From positions 248,001 to 312,000 of the forward strand of contig JABYQN010000016.1 of assembly GCA_022606135.1 (NCBI GenBank): DNA of 64,000 bases, in the 5' to 3' direction. The notes under the pieces were generated by a model. That model searched no databases and was not told where the DNA came from. It saw only the letters and a list, made by a program, of their open reading frames with translations. Shown one piece after another: positions 47,083 through 59,132 of the stretch; the stretch's first letter is position 1, and each line of letters opens with the position of its first letter. The DNA is from Fomes fomentarius. Lineage: Eukaryota > Basidiomycota > Agaricomycetes > Polyporales > Polyporaceae. Position numbers and translations under genes: made by a program.

Positions 47083-49844
47083 ATGTCAATATCAACAGAA
47101 GCGTTTGGCAGCTATCTCTGCCGCGCATGTAGCTCAGGTATGGTATCCAAGCCTAGCCCTCGTGGTGCCAAGGCCCCTACTGAGCTGACCACCTATGGAG
47201 ATACCCTCCAGAACGCCCCAGTGCAGATTGAGAAATGGAAGAAAGAGCTCGCAGAAAGGGTGCACACCTACGGCGGAACCGTTGACAGCTACCTCGACAC
47301 CTTCGTGCCAAGTTCAGCCCCCCAGTCCATCCCGTCTCAATCTCTCAAGTCCGCATACTCGACGTTCAACCCAACCAAAGGGAATGAAGTTAGGGGCTAC
47401 GAGGGACTGGTACGTTACTGCTCACTTGCTAACACGGACTCTAATGATCTCCACTTAGCTGAAGGGGCTGAGGCGCACTGTCTACAGGTTTCCAGCCGCC
47501 AAGAAGCCCACTTTCTTTCCCAACCACCGTTCAAAACTCCTCTTCCCGTTCGAACCTTTCCAGCATAACCATCACTCCACTTTCCCTGATATCGCTATGT
47601 CGCTTCCTGGCTACGATTTGACGGAAGCCACCTGGGCGCGCATCGCAACGTTCTTCGAAGTCAAGGCCGAGGCCAACGACGATCCCTTCGACAAAGACGG
47701 TCTCAAGCACTGTGATACCCTGATTCAGATGGCCATCGATGCTCGAGGTCTAATTGTCACCCATGGCTTCCTCACTGCCTTTGTGGTCGGCATCTATGGC
47801 CCCAATGTTCGCATCGTTCGTTACGATCACTCTGGTGTCGTCGCCGCGCCATCCTTCTCCCTCAAGGAACAACCCGAGCTCTTCCAAAAGTTCCTTTGGC
47901 GATTCGTTCATCCTGTCGTTGGTGACACCGTCGTCGGCTGCGATCCCACCTCGCGCAAACTTACCGATGCCGAAGTGGCGTGGGTGCAAGGACGTCTACG
48001 AGACGCAGGAGAACCACCACTCCGCCAGCCTAGTCTGTGTCGACGGAGTGAGGTCTACAGTACGCACGATGAGGGCGAGGTTCCGAGAAGTTTCTTCCTC
48101 ATCCGGCTTATCGATATCAATGCCCGTTTGCTCTCTCGTGCTACGACCGTATGGATGGCCTTGGAAGATCCTCGCAAGATGATGGAGGGGATCAAGCCCG
48201 AATTCCCCACCGTCGATACTCTAGAGTTCTTAATCGTCAAGGATGCATGGCGCCAGCTGGTTCGTAAAGACGAGAAGATGTTCTACGACCGCTTACAGTG
48301 CACTATCTCCAACGAAGACTGGACTGGACTCCCCCGTCTTGTCTGTGGCGGCGACCTAGGTGAGAGGGAGACTGCACAATGGAAGGCCAGGGGTGGCAGC
48401 CTTCACGATCCCATTGGTGATCCTGGTCCTTCTACCGTCGCACATAGGGCCCTATTTCCACTTCCACCCAAACCGCCCACTACACCTAATCATTCGACTT
48501 CCGCACTAAGTTTCTCGTCGCCGTTGACCCCTCTCACACCATCGTCTCCGATCGCACCCATGACACCAGCTCGGCAACGGCAGCAGACGTCACCGCTCTC
48601 CTCCCCACTTACCGAAATCAGCGACGCTACCACACCCGACGGACCTCTCGATGTTCCTCAGCAGCAGACATATACATGGAGGAACCTCTTTGGGGATACA
48701 GATCGCCATCGCGAGCGCAGCCATATGCGCTTTGTGATCGACACCGTAGGCAGGCGTCTGACCCGTTTCCGGTCTACCAAGGAGCTTGTTCGAGCTCTAC
48801 ATGATGCAATCAAAGGTAATGCTCAATAAGTTCTTTCTGAATTTCTTTGCCGACACTAACCCATTATAACTTAGGACACAAGCTCGCATGGGAGAAGGGT
48901 AAACTATTGCATCGTGACGTCAGTGTCGGAAACATTCTCATCGTCGACAAGATCGACACACGCGAGTACCGTGGCTTCTTGCACGACTTCGACTACAGCT
49001 CGATGGCGCCGCTCGATCAAGGGGAAGATGTGGTAGCCAATGGAATGTTGATCGGATCTTCAAGTTCAGCAATGACGATGACATCCGATCCGTCGCGAAC
49101 AACCGATATCGCTGACCTCAACGAGGACTTGAAAGAGCGTGCTGTAAGTATATCACTCTTTCTCAGCTGGCAGACCGCTCATCTCAGCTTTGACAGGGGA
49201 CGCTTTACTTCATGGCGGTGGAACTTCTGATGCCAACGTCGAATATCCTGCACAACGTCCATCATGATATCGAGTCATTCTACTGGGTCCTCATCTGGGT
49301 GGTCTTCCGTCACACAGCGCACACTCACCGGCTTGGTGACGCGGCTTGTGCGCAATACTTCAAACTCGGAAGTGATACGGACAGTCACAGTGGGAAATTG
49401 GGTTTGCTGATGGAGTTATTTGTCTCTGGCATCGTCGTGAAGGACAACGCCCCTCTGTCGCTCCTCATCTCGACCTTCACGAAGCTCGTGCAAACTTCCT
49501 TGGGTCTCCGGTGTGCTGAGCCAGTCCCACTCACTCACGACGCTGTCCTGGCGCTCTTTGAAGAAGTCCTCGAAATGGACTGGCCAGAAGGTGACGCCGC
49601 TCTCCCCGTGACCCTTCCGGATACTCGGACGGACGTCATGTTGAACAAGGTATCTGGGCCCAAACCCAGCGCCGATGTGCCCAAAGAAGCGTCTAGGAAG
49701 CGGAGGGAGAAGCCCCATGACGACCCTTCCGAGTCAACCGCTACCGGATCTTCGAAACGCTCGAAGAAGTCCACCGATGGCGGCCCGGCAAGTTCAACTG
49801 GTACTAGGTCTTCGAAACGCTCGAAAAATTCTGTCCGTCGCTAG
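47083..49844 (+). CDS. FunK1-type fungal protein kinase
   Basis: Four exons, 47083-47409, 47459-48815, 48875-49143 and 49197-49844, encode 866 residues in frame. The N-terminal 250 residues contain FNPTKGNEVRGYEGL and HHSTFPDIAMSLPG, typical of FunK1 (Pfam FunK1), a kinase family expanded in mushroom-forming fungi. Kinase residues visible are Lys370 in LIVKDAWRQ, HRDVSVGNILI (574-584) with catalytic Asp576, and DFDYS (599-603) in place of DFG. The motif GTLYFMAVELL marks the end of the activation segment. A Pro/Ser/Thr-rich insert (about 465-535) separates the lobes. The C-terminus is basic, with repeated SSKRSKK, probably a nuclear signal. Substrates are unknown. The gene is intact. Confidence 0.92.
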
Positions 49845-50350
49845 ACACATCTGTTCTCCCCTCACACTCAACTCTTGCGAAGATCTCATGCCACGCGGGT
49901 GGCTTCCAGAGGTTGATTTTACATTAGTCATACCTGATCTCTCCGTTATCGAGCATGTATATAGAGTGTGTACTACCTACCAGTCTCGCCGTTATAACCT
50001 CCTTTCAAGATCCCATTCTTGTGGTGGGAATCTTGTGCTTCAGGTTCTAACAAATGTCCGCCAGATTGTGCGCTTCCAGGTTGGCCAATGTGCACTCAGG
50101 CTGAATGGTACCATACCTTCTGCCGCAGATTGCATCGCTTCATACCTGGCAGGGCCCGATGTCCCACCACCGTGTAAATCTTCCTACGCCTCATGCCCAC
50201 TTCCATGCATTACTTGCGAATGGATCTCCATGCATATCTGCGCCGGTTTCCAGTTGAGGGAGTCGAAGCCGGGCCTGGGATGCGAACTCCGGCCTGCGGA
50301 CGATCCCGGGATAAACAGGCGCTTATACCAACTCCCATCGAACATCCAAC
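49845..50350. other. Intergenic, no gene seen
   Basis: 3' flank of the kinase gene. The region just before 50351 resembles the leader of the coiled-coil gene only weakly. Confidence 0.4.
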
Positions 50351-52146
50351 ATGGAATCCAACAGGAACGACGAATTGGAAAAGTTCACATCGCATTTACA
50401 GGTGTATGAAGGTTTGCTCAGAGACCAAGCCGCAGAGATCGCCTCCCTGAAGGCAGAAAATGCGTATCTCAAGAAGCAACTCGAAGAGAAAACGACGCAA
50501 GGTAGACAACCCGTACCAAACGCAGCTCAGGTACATTGTACCAAGCGTGTCCTCTCTCTCTGATATTATTCTCACGTCCTACCAGGTGAAGACAGTCGCA
50601 CCAGATAGGTTGCCCCCCCCCCCCCCCCCGCATCCGTCGTTGGCAGCTCGCATCAGCCCTTCGTCATCGATGAGTCAGACATGGAAGATGTAAAACCTGA
50701 CCATCCCGTTACTAGGTCCAGACGCCAGAAGCTAGTGAGCCCTACGAACGTGTATTGAGATACCATACTTACTGATGGACGCACCTCCTAGCCATCGCTG
50801 AAAAAGCGTCATAGCTCCCCCCGGGTCGAGTAGGTTCCCTGAAGAAGCACCTATACATGGCAAACGGCGGTTAGATGGCAATGAAAGTCCACACCGGAAT
50901 GAACCCAAACTTGACACAGAGGTATCCCTGGGTAAACTGCTTGCTAAATGATGGTTCACCTCGAAACTTAGTCGCCGCCTCCTGGTTACTACCACGCCGG
51001 CCTAGACGGTCCTCCAGACGCAATGGATGACGACGACAGGCTGTCGGATCCTTCCTCCCTATTTTGGATCCCATGCACGCCCTCCAGGCCGGGAACGCCA
51101 CTTAGGGACGAAGACATCGACGAGGGTGAACTTCCGCTCAAGTGCTCCGCTCAGCGTCCAGAGAGCTTTCATGTCTAGACCCTGCAGCACAGCCTGTGGA
51201 GTCAATCTCACGGAATGCAGGGGCTCTGGAGGCACGACCCGCTTCACGGGGCGTTAACGCAAACCCACCTAGACGCTTCGAAAAGGTAGCGCACTCTACG
51301 ATTTTACCCTCTAATCAGCTCCTCATTACTCTTGAATATCAGGCACCTACCAGCCCGGGCTGCTCATCGCAGCAAGAGGACCGCCTTGCAGGAAAGAAGC
51401 GCTACGAGATAAGTGTATCTGACCCCTCAATTCTGGAAGCCCTTGTCAACCGGAAACAAATGGCACGAATCTACGGAGGGAGGTCGATTGAAATGTGCGT
51501 TCATACTGCCGGGCGCAACTTCCTCTATCCGAAGGTCGACATGAATCCACTCCTGCCGCGCAGGCCTGGCATGCCCGGGCTTCTGTATCGCGGCAACCAC
51601 GAGCTGAACTGGAAGGGAGACGTTCAGACCCTCTTCACTTCCGAGCGTGATGGAGAGTACAGGTACCCTGTCTTCCCCGCTGTCTAAGGAGGAGTACATT
51701 GCGCTGCCAGAAGAGGTACGCTCGTTTTGTGCCGATGAATTACCTTGATTAACGTAGAGAGTCGTTGACGCAACTCAGATGAAACGCAATTGGGCGCAAG
51801 GTATTGCCGTGAAGGCCAAGTTCAGGGCCCTGCGTGCGCGCATCATATCCAACCGGGGGACAAGGAACGGGAGCGACTGACGAGGGAAGCTGCGAGCGCG
51901 AAAACGGCGAAAGAGAAGACGCTCGCTGCTGGAAAGAGGTACACGCCCAAGGCGAGCGAGCGAGAGATTTCGGCTATCGTCGCGGCGTATAGGACAGGGC
52001 AGGAGGTGCGGCATGAATCTATTCCACGGTCCTCAGCTTCTGATGCCTGCTATGTATGTCTCCAATCACAGAGATTGCTTGTGTGGAAGATGGAGTGCAC
52101 AGGCTTCGACGAGGCATTCCTCAAAGACCTCGCCAGCAAACTCTAG
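50351..52146 (+). pseudogene. Decayed paralogue of the coiled-coil gene
   Basis: Exon 1 (50351-50530) matches the intact gene: HLQVYEGLLRDQAAEIASLK. After an intron, a run of 17 C (50613-50629) breaks the frame: QPFVIDESD, which matches HPFVVDDDSD, is reached only in another frame. The third exon ends early in a stop after KKRHSSPRVE. Later parts survive: LRSASRELSCLD, NRKQMARIYGGRSIEMC and MNPLLPRRPGMPG. A deletion of about 20 bases near 51665 then removes the GQYK segment and shifts the frame. The last exon is still readable (WKMECTGFDEAFLKDLASKL, stop at 52146). Several independent lesions make this a pseudogene. Confidence 0.8.
50613..50629 (+). repeat. Poly-C run of 17 bases
   Basis: Uninterrupted C run within exon 2 of the decayed coiled-coil copy. 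Its length sets the downstream reading frame, and such runs are prone to slippage and to sequencing error. Confidence 0.9.
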
Positions 52147-55100
52147 TCCAGGGCTTGATGCTGAAGAACTGTCCGCTTATGCACTCGCTTTCATTGTGTT
52201 CGTTGTGGAGCGCGCGGGCGGGCAACCTTGTTCGTCTTCCTGGCCACTGCTATGTACGCGGGTTGCCTGGCGGTGCGCGATCGGTGTGTCGGATTCACAT
52301 CTTCATATTGGTTCGTTTTTGTGTTTCTATCTACTCGCCGTCACTCCCATTTCCGCTGGCTGTTGGCCTACCGTAGATCAAAGTGTGTGCAGTCGCGCAT
52401 ATGAACAAGGCAGAAAATCAGAAGAAGGCTCAGCTTGGCAAGAGGCTGGAGCAGACGTAGCTCAAATTATTGGCTCGGGTCTCAAAGGGCGGCAATGTCT
52501 TCAACTCAAGGAGTATCCTACCGCCCTGTGCGACAACACTGCAGAAAGCAAGCTCGGAGTCGTGTTTACCTTGGTCGCCGTGAATGACAAACACGGGTTG
52601 CTGACGAGCAGTTGGATGCATGGCATGCATGATCAGTGGGTTGTAATTTGTCATTCACGTCGGGTGGCAGTGACGTCGTGTTGGTCCCGCCTCCGCCTCC
52701 CTGTCAGCCTCTGCGAGCCAGCCCCAGCTGGTCGTGCATATATATACCGCCTCCATTAGCCCCCATCCCGTGCCCGCCCTTCGTTGCGTACCATCATCAT
52801 CTCACCTCCAGATGTATGCACCTGTAGCTCTTCCATCCTGCTCGTCCTCTGTGGTTCACCGAGCCCCATGATTCCTGATGGCGTTGTCCGGGCCCGGATA
52901 TAGCACCCTACTCGCCCACTCGACCGCATCCCATTCTCCAGGGAGCCGCGGCCATACCAGATTGTCCAATGATGCCTCGGATCGTCTACTTGAACATAGC
53001 CGTCATTGTCTTGAAGGTCAGCCGTCAGATGCACCTGTATCGTCGCATGACCCACTGACTCACGACTGGCACTTGTTTCGCGCCAGTGAAAGTACAATCA
53101 CCGCTGCAGAGACACATTCGGTGATTCAGACGCTGAGAACGGCCCGCGCAATCCGTGCTCCGTTCTCACGCTTTGGTGGAGATTCAGAACCTTCCTATCC
53201 TTGCTCTCTCTCGACCTCCTGCGGCTCGCTCACAGGACGCGTCTCACGCATTCAAGCTGGTAGGTACGCCGCACCTATCTTCTCTCCTGCTTTCTTTCTG
53301 CGGCTACCTCTATCCATGGCACATACTGCGCGCACAGAGCCCGTGCAAACATCGGAGTATCGTACCTCGCCGCCCTAAGGTTCCACATTGTGAGTTCGTT
53401 TCGTTCCCCGCCGTCAAACCTCAGGCAATGCGTGCTCCGACTCTTTTGTCTCAAGTCAGCTCTCTCAGTTGCTTCTATACAGGCAGGATGTGCAGACGAG
53501 GCCTCTCCTTGTCACTCAAAGGACACCGTAAAACGTACTCGACGGAATCGTGCTCCTCTCAACAGATCGCCGCCGCCAGCAATTCGTAACCGTAGTGTCC
53601 CCATCGCAAACCAACACCTTCGCTCCGAGATTCGTTCCGACCCCAAGCACACACCCACTGCGGGGGGCATGAGGGCTATCTGCACATCCACGCGGCCTAG
53701 GTGAGTCACATACATTTGCTCGTTTTCGCTATGTTAATTCTCTGGCTATCTTTCGCCCCCGTATTCTACCGTGACAATTTCCCGGGGCCACAGGAGCCTC
53801 TCCGTCTTTCCGGCCAATTTGCATTCTGAGGCGTCGCTCGCAGCTGCGTTAATCGCAAGAGCCCCGCTATGACACCATCTGCAGAGCGAGACGTGCTCGT
53901 CCCGCTCCCCGTATGCGTGTAATCGCTCTCCTGACACGTTGAACTGGTTGCAGAAACGTACGACGACTCACAGTGATATTGATGAAGGTATCATATCATG
54001 CGGTTACATGGTACGTCATATGTTCCCTGTCTTTCATGGCCACATCGAAATCGCAACATGCGCACTGGACGCATAGCGCTACGCCCCCTCTCGTAGGCAC
54101 TAGGAATCATGTAAGTGAGCTGATCCACTAGCCTAGACGTCGTAATGCGTTGACTATCGTTTCACAGTCATGTCACGCACACTTCCTTGATCCAACTCTT
54201 ACATCTTTGTCACACCGCTGTCGACGCACATCCAGTCAGAGCCCGTGCACCGTCCCTATGACGTTTTGAGTCGGACGAGCACACACAAGAAGTGCGAAAT
54301 ATCGATGACCTCGACTCTCATTCTCTCTCCCGCGGCCCCATATTCTGTCGTCATCATCTAGTCCTCGAGCCCGAGCGCGTCAAGAACAAGGATACCCTGC
54401 CAGTACTTCAACGCCGCCTATCGAGTCTTTCTCACCCGTCTGCTGTCCTCGAGTGTCAGCGCCCCCAGAAGCTGCTATCATACAACGCTGCAGGGGGAGC
54501 CGGTCTCCATGGGTCCCACGTCGCGCGTTTCTAGTGGTTCAAGATATAGATCCCGGCTTCATTCCATCCTTCTCTCCCAGTTCCACTCAGCTCTCATCGC
54601 GTCATTGGAACCTAGATATCGTTAGCCCGATCTTGTATGTGGCATCGCACGTTGGCCACCGATCGCGGTTGAGGCTCGCCCTCGACCTTCCGCTGCTGAG
54701 ACACAGATGACCGCGTCTCGTCTCCACCCACGTTTAGGACTCGAGCTCAGGTTGAAGTGCGGGGAGTCCGCGTATACACTAGTCAGTCTATGTGAATGCT
54801 CGTCTCAGTCCATCATAGACATCCACTTCGCCAAAGATATTGTCAGTCGGTGTCGCCCTCCTTTGATCGGTATGTGTAACTAGCTGTTTCTCCCGTAACT
54901 GAAAGGTCTAGATCCCTGACGCGAAGCGTCAGACTCGCGTCTCACGTCCATGTTCCCGCCGCGAGCAAGAGGCTCGTCTCCCACCATACGACACCTGTCT
55001 GGTTTGCGTCAATATGCATCACTGGCGCTGGTCTCCTCTATCATCAGTCTCGGACCATGGACATTGGCTGGCGACAGCACTACCATCAAGTTGTTACTCC

Positions 55101-55168
55101 GTCTGCATTTCGGTGGTCTCAAACAATCCTCTGTGTACGCGATTTAGCTATGGATACATCGATGGTGA
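52147..55168. other. 3 kb with no confident gene
   Basis: Several open frames of 60-250 codons exist, but none shows a domain, and neighbouring frames do not join across plausible introns. A part (about 53120-53270) is repeated at 58625-58830. A gene without recognisable family could still be hidden. Confidence 0.45.
53120..53270 (+). repeat. Short dispersed repeat, copy 1
   Basis: This shares TTCAGACGCTG, GGAGATTCAGAA, CTCGCTCACAGGA and GCGTCTCACGCA in order with 58625-58830. It has no coding sense in common. Confidence 0.5.
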
Positions 55169-57756
55169 CTAGTCCGTATTTCCCTCCATGGTCAAGTCTG
55201 TGATAGGAAGACAGACAACAGTCCCATGGGTGGTACCGTATACCAATGTCTGTCCATCTCGCGTGAGGAATAATGCAATGATATCGCATCCCTCCTCTCT
55301 GAACGATGTTATGCAGGCGCCATCGCTCATTCTCCACATGTATACTATGTTGTTGATCGATGTGCTCGTGGCGACGAACTTCCCACAACGTGAGATGCAT
55401 ACTGTCGAAACATCGCCGAGATGTTCTAGAGACGCAATCCGTGTGTCGGCATGGGTGTCCCACATATCCACAAAGGTACGTGTCGACCGGTCGATGACCG
55501 ACTCCCTCCTGCGGCCAGAGGTTTGAACGATGTGATCAACATCATTGACTGTGGAGCCCGGTTGCTTCTGGTCCAATGGGAGGGATAGTTTGCAGGATGG
55601 AGGGATATTTTCGAGGTGTGAGATCATGCTAGATCGATCTGGAAACGTTGCAATGAGTCTGCCCCCGGTGGATGAGAAGATCCAGTTGAAGAGTGGATAA
55701 TGACAATCGCCTATGGGATCAACGATGTCATGCGCAGGCTGCTTCGTTGTTTCGACGAGTCCAGGTACGGTAAGGCGGCGGCTTCCATGCGGGAGTACGA
55801 CGGTAGAGGGAGTTGTGCCGTCTGAGCTCTGTATGCTTCCCGCAAGAGAAGACTCATCCGACGCACGGTTGAAGGTATCCGTGTTCCACCATTGGAGCAG
55901 TCCATCAGCGCTGTAGGCAATTATGGTACCAACGGGTGACCAGACCATGCTCTCGACACAGTAGAGTTGAGAGGTAATGAGATCAGAGTGTGTGTCATTG
56001 GTATGTCTGTCGAGCAGTGTCGCAAGTTGGGTCGCGTGTATAGTGTCCCAGATGCGAATCTGACGGTCGCAGCTAGATGCAAGGCGCCGGCCATCAGGAG
56101 AGAACTGAAGCTGCCGGATCGTCGTTGGGTGTGCGTCCCAGTCCAGGACAGGAGATATATCGTGATTCACCAAGCTCCAAATGATGATGGTCCCATCGCA
56201 AGATCCACTTGCGATCCGCAGGCCGTCGATGGATCCAGTAAGGGCGGTTACACTGCTATCGTGAACATACAGCGTCTTCTCTGCATCAACTATGGGGTAG
56301 CATCAATCAGTGTACCGCAATCCACAAGCGAACGGCTCTCATCACCTCCAGGAGACTTGAATTCGATTATTTTCTTGGCGTAAAGGACAGGGAAGAGACT
56401 CCGCAGAGTGCTATCCCAGAACAGCGACCTTTGGTGCCGATTGTCATGTATAAGTCGTACATGATGAGGCGAGCACCTCAATACTGAGCACTCCAATTCG
56501 TTGCATACTTTCATCAATGCAGCGTTTGCAACGTTATTGTGAAGGTGGATCAACAGGAAATCACAGGAGGGAGGTGTCTGCATTGATACAACAATCTCTG
56601 GGGGATGTGAGATGTGGTCGAGAATGGTGGATGCTTGTTCTATCGTCCTGCCAAACTCCAATCCACAAAATCCTGTTTCTAGAATCGCAGGACTGTAGAG
56701 CGTAAAGATAAGCAGCTCCACAGAACGCAAGCTGTCAAACGGTCTAGATAGGATGTCGAGCGTTGCATCTGCGATGTCAAATACATTCCAGCATGAGCCC
56801 ATATGTCAGAGAATTATTATCGAAATCGATTGACAAACCATTAGTGATTGACAAACCATTAGTGTTCGTGACGTCAATGACGAGGGTCTGCACAGAGGAT
56901 TGAGCCATCCTTAGAATGGTGTTGACTACATCTATGCTCATGTTTTGAAGCTAAGTAAGTAATGCGTCAATTGAAACTGTAACGTGCAGATCCAATATGA
57001 AGCACTCACGGATAGTGCGCAGATATGTATACGACTAGCGATTCGGTTCAACCATGCATCAGGGATCATCTGCGACGTCTTCACGAGGATTCCATTGCAC
57101 CGAAGGGTCCTCAGTGCTGAAAACGATAGAATAAGTCTAGCGCAGTCCATGGAAGTCTTGAAGTAGAGGCGGGTCAGAACTAGCTCCTGGATTGTAGATG
57201 AGTATGCTCGGATGCATGCAAGAGCCTTCATGTGGCGTGGGGGTGCAGGAATAGGTACCCAGATGCGGTTTTTCTTGGCTCTAGCCAGAGTATCCTGACC
57301 GCCTTCTTCTTCCTCAGAATCCCTTTCCATCGGATTGGTGTTGACGTATGCGTAGCTACCGGTCGTAGGATCTGGGTAGAAAGACCTTCCCAAGAAGCAC
57401 CACCGTTTCAGGTTCGGAAACAAAGTAAGAAGGAGAATCGGGATGGTTTCCATGAAGTACAGCGACTCGGGTTGACCAGCTTTAGCACTGATGGTGATTG
57501 AGTGCACGCGGGCCGGAAGATGAGTGAACTGAGTGACGAATGAGAAAAAGGAGTCCAGTTGCTCCCTTCTTGCGACCCGAACGGCGACGAAGAGGTGATA
57601 ACGGCTGCGAGGTAACCACCCTCTGCACGTCAAAGCACATCGCCGAAGGGCCCGGACGTCATGATGGAGTTGATCGATGATGCGATCCTCGATCTCCGGG
57701 GGAAACGTCGAGGGGAAGGTGATGTCGTGAGCAGGGAGAGTAGACAGTAGGGACAT
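55169..57756 (-). CDS. F-box protein reading into a WD40 domain
   Basis: Exons 57756-57010, 56950-56839, 56768-56346 and 56289-55169 encode 800 residues, in frame throughout. The F-box (about 15-60) has FPPEIEDRIIDQL, then RRCALTCRGWLPRSRYHLF, and recruits substrates to SCF ubiquitin ligases in other proteins. A leucine-rich middle region follows (TIQELVLTRLYF, LRSVELLIFTLYSP). The C-terminal 370 residues are WD40 repeats: LRIASGSCDGTIIIWSL, FSPDGRRLASSCDRQIRIWD and FVATSTSINNIVYMWRM. The third intron (56345-56290, donor GTGATG) is the least certain. If it is not used, the F-box protein ends at 56290 and the WD40 part is a separate gene with an unseen first exon. The start ATG follows a GATAAAAG box by about 60 bases. 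Confidence 0.75.
56828..56863 (-). repeat. 18-base tandem duplication at a splice donor
   Basis: GATTGACAAACCATTAGT occurs twice in a row. On the coding strand each copy carries AATG/GTTTGT, so there are two donors exactly 18 bases apart, and both keep the frame. Use of the second gives a 70-base intron, and use of the first gives 88 bases. Confidence 0.85.
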
Positions 57757-57811
57757 GAAAGTGCCGGGGTGAGTTAATTGCTGCCAGTGAAGGAGAGCGC
57801 CATGAACACCT

Positions 57812-57819
57812 TTTATCAA
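57812..57819 (-). promoter_or_regulatory. TATA-like box of the F-box gene
   Basis: The minus strand reads GATAAAAG about 60 bases before the ATG at 57756. Confidence 0.35.
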
Positions 57820-59132
57820 GTGTATTTGGCTGCCGTCATATAAGGGTGTATAGCCTCAGTAAGGAATGTGTCAAGGCTTAGACCTGAGAATCTCTCACCC
57901 ATGCACTATTTCCTCAGCCACCTGAGACACGGAGAGCAGGATCGGTGCAAAACGAATATACGAAGAGAGGGGTGCTTCTGACGGTATTGACTACCCATTG
58001 CTATCAGCAGATGTCATGGCGTTTGCACCTCCCACAGCCCCTTTATTACTTGAATTGCTAAAACTTACTTGAGTGACAGAACCCAAACACGCCGGCGTCA
58101 CGCCCCGCGCAGCCTCAGGGGGAGAGAATCCCGACTCCGACAGATGGCGGTGAATACGGTAATTGGGGTGGTCTCGGCGGAACTCGGATATCTACAGCCC
58201 GAGTTGATCGATGGAGGGGCTGAATGATGCGATGTACGTTCACTGGGTCAATCGTTATACGACTGACCGTGAAAGCTGATAGAGCTATCCTCTGAGACCC
58301 TATGTCATCTCCTGAGGCTAAGACGACCCCCTGGTGTTCAGACTTCTCTGGAAGTGAGTTCTTGCCTAGCAATTTTCGGCTGTGGAAAGCTCTCGGCAAG
58401 GTGGAGTGCTACGACCGGGAGGATGGGTGGGAAGTAGAGATCCCAGTACTATGCGTAGCGTCAGTTCATTTTAAGACAGGGCAAGAAGTCAACGCACTGA
58501 AGGTGCAAATCGATGATCGGGAGTCCGAAATCTGTTACTAGACGATCCAGCGTAGAGGCCGACCTGCGCACTCTAGATTTCTTGACTCAGTCCTCCCCTG
58601 ATTTCTGGGTGACCGTGTCATCTGAATTTGGTATCTCAGACGCTGGACTCGGCCCGCACAGCCCGTTCTCACCAAGGCTGCGGCGGAGATTCAGAATCGT
58701 CTTCTGGTTCGCCATCAGCGAGAGCTCGCTGTCCCCTTGCGCTGGGGTGCTCTCTGTGCTATGCTCTCAACATACTGCGCCTCGCTCACAGGAGGCGTCT
58801 CACGCACTCAAGGTAGTAGGTCCGCTGTGCATATTCTCTCTTTTTACAACGCGCCTAGTACTAATTACTCGTAGTATTGCGCCTCCACAATGTAGTAGGT
58901 TATTGTCAATGGGAGGATGGACTGTTTCTGATTAGAATGGTGATCACCGTCAGCGATTTGAATGCAAGTATATATCAAACCTTTCCACACCTTAGAGATT
59001 TGCCAGGATTCTACCGTGTAGTAGTGGTGAGCTTCATGCCGACCACCCTTTCTACTTCTTCAACGGTGATATCCCTTGTCGAACAACCATGATAGCATTA
59101 GTATCTACCCCCTCAAGCTTGACTAGCAATTT
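57820..59132. other. Intergenic, no confident gene
   Basis: A 79-codon frame at 58302-58541 and a 140-codon frame at 58513-58935 lack any family. The latter overlaps the repeat shared with 53120-53270. Confidence 0.45.
58625..58830 (+). repeat. Short dispersed repeat, copy 2
   Basis: Same-orientation relative of 53120-53270, about 5.5 kb away. Confidence 0.5.
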
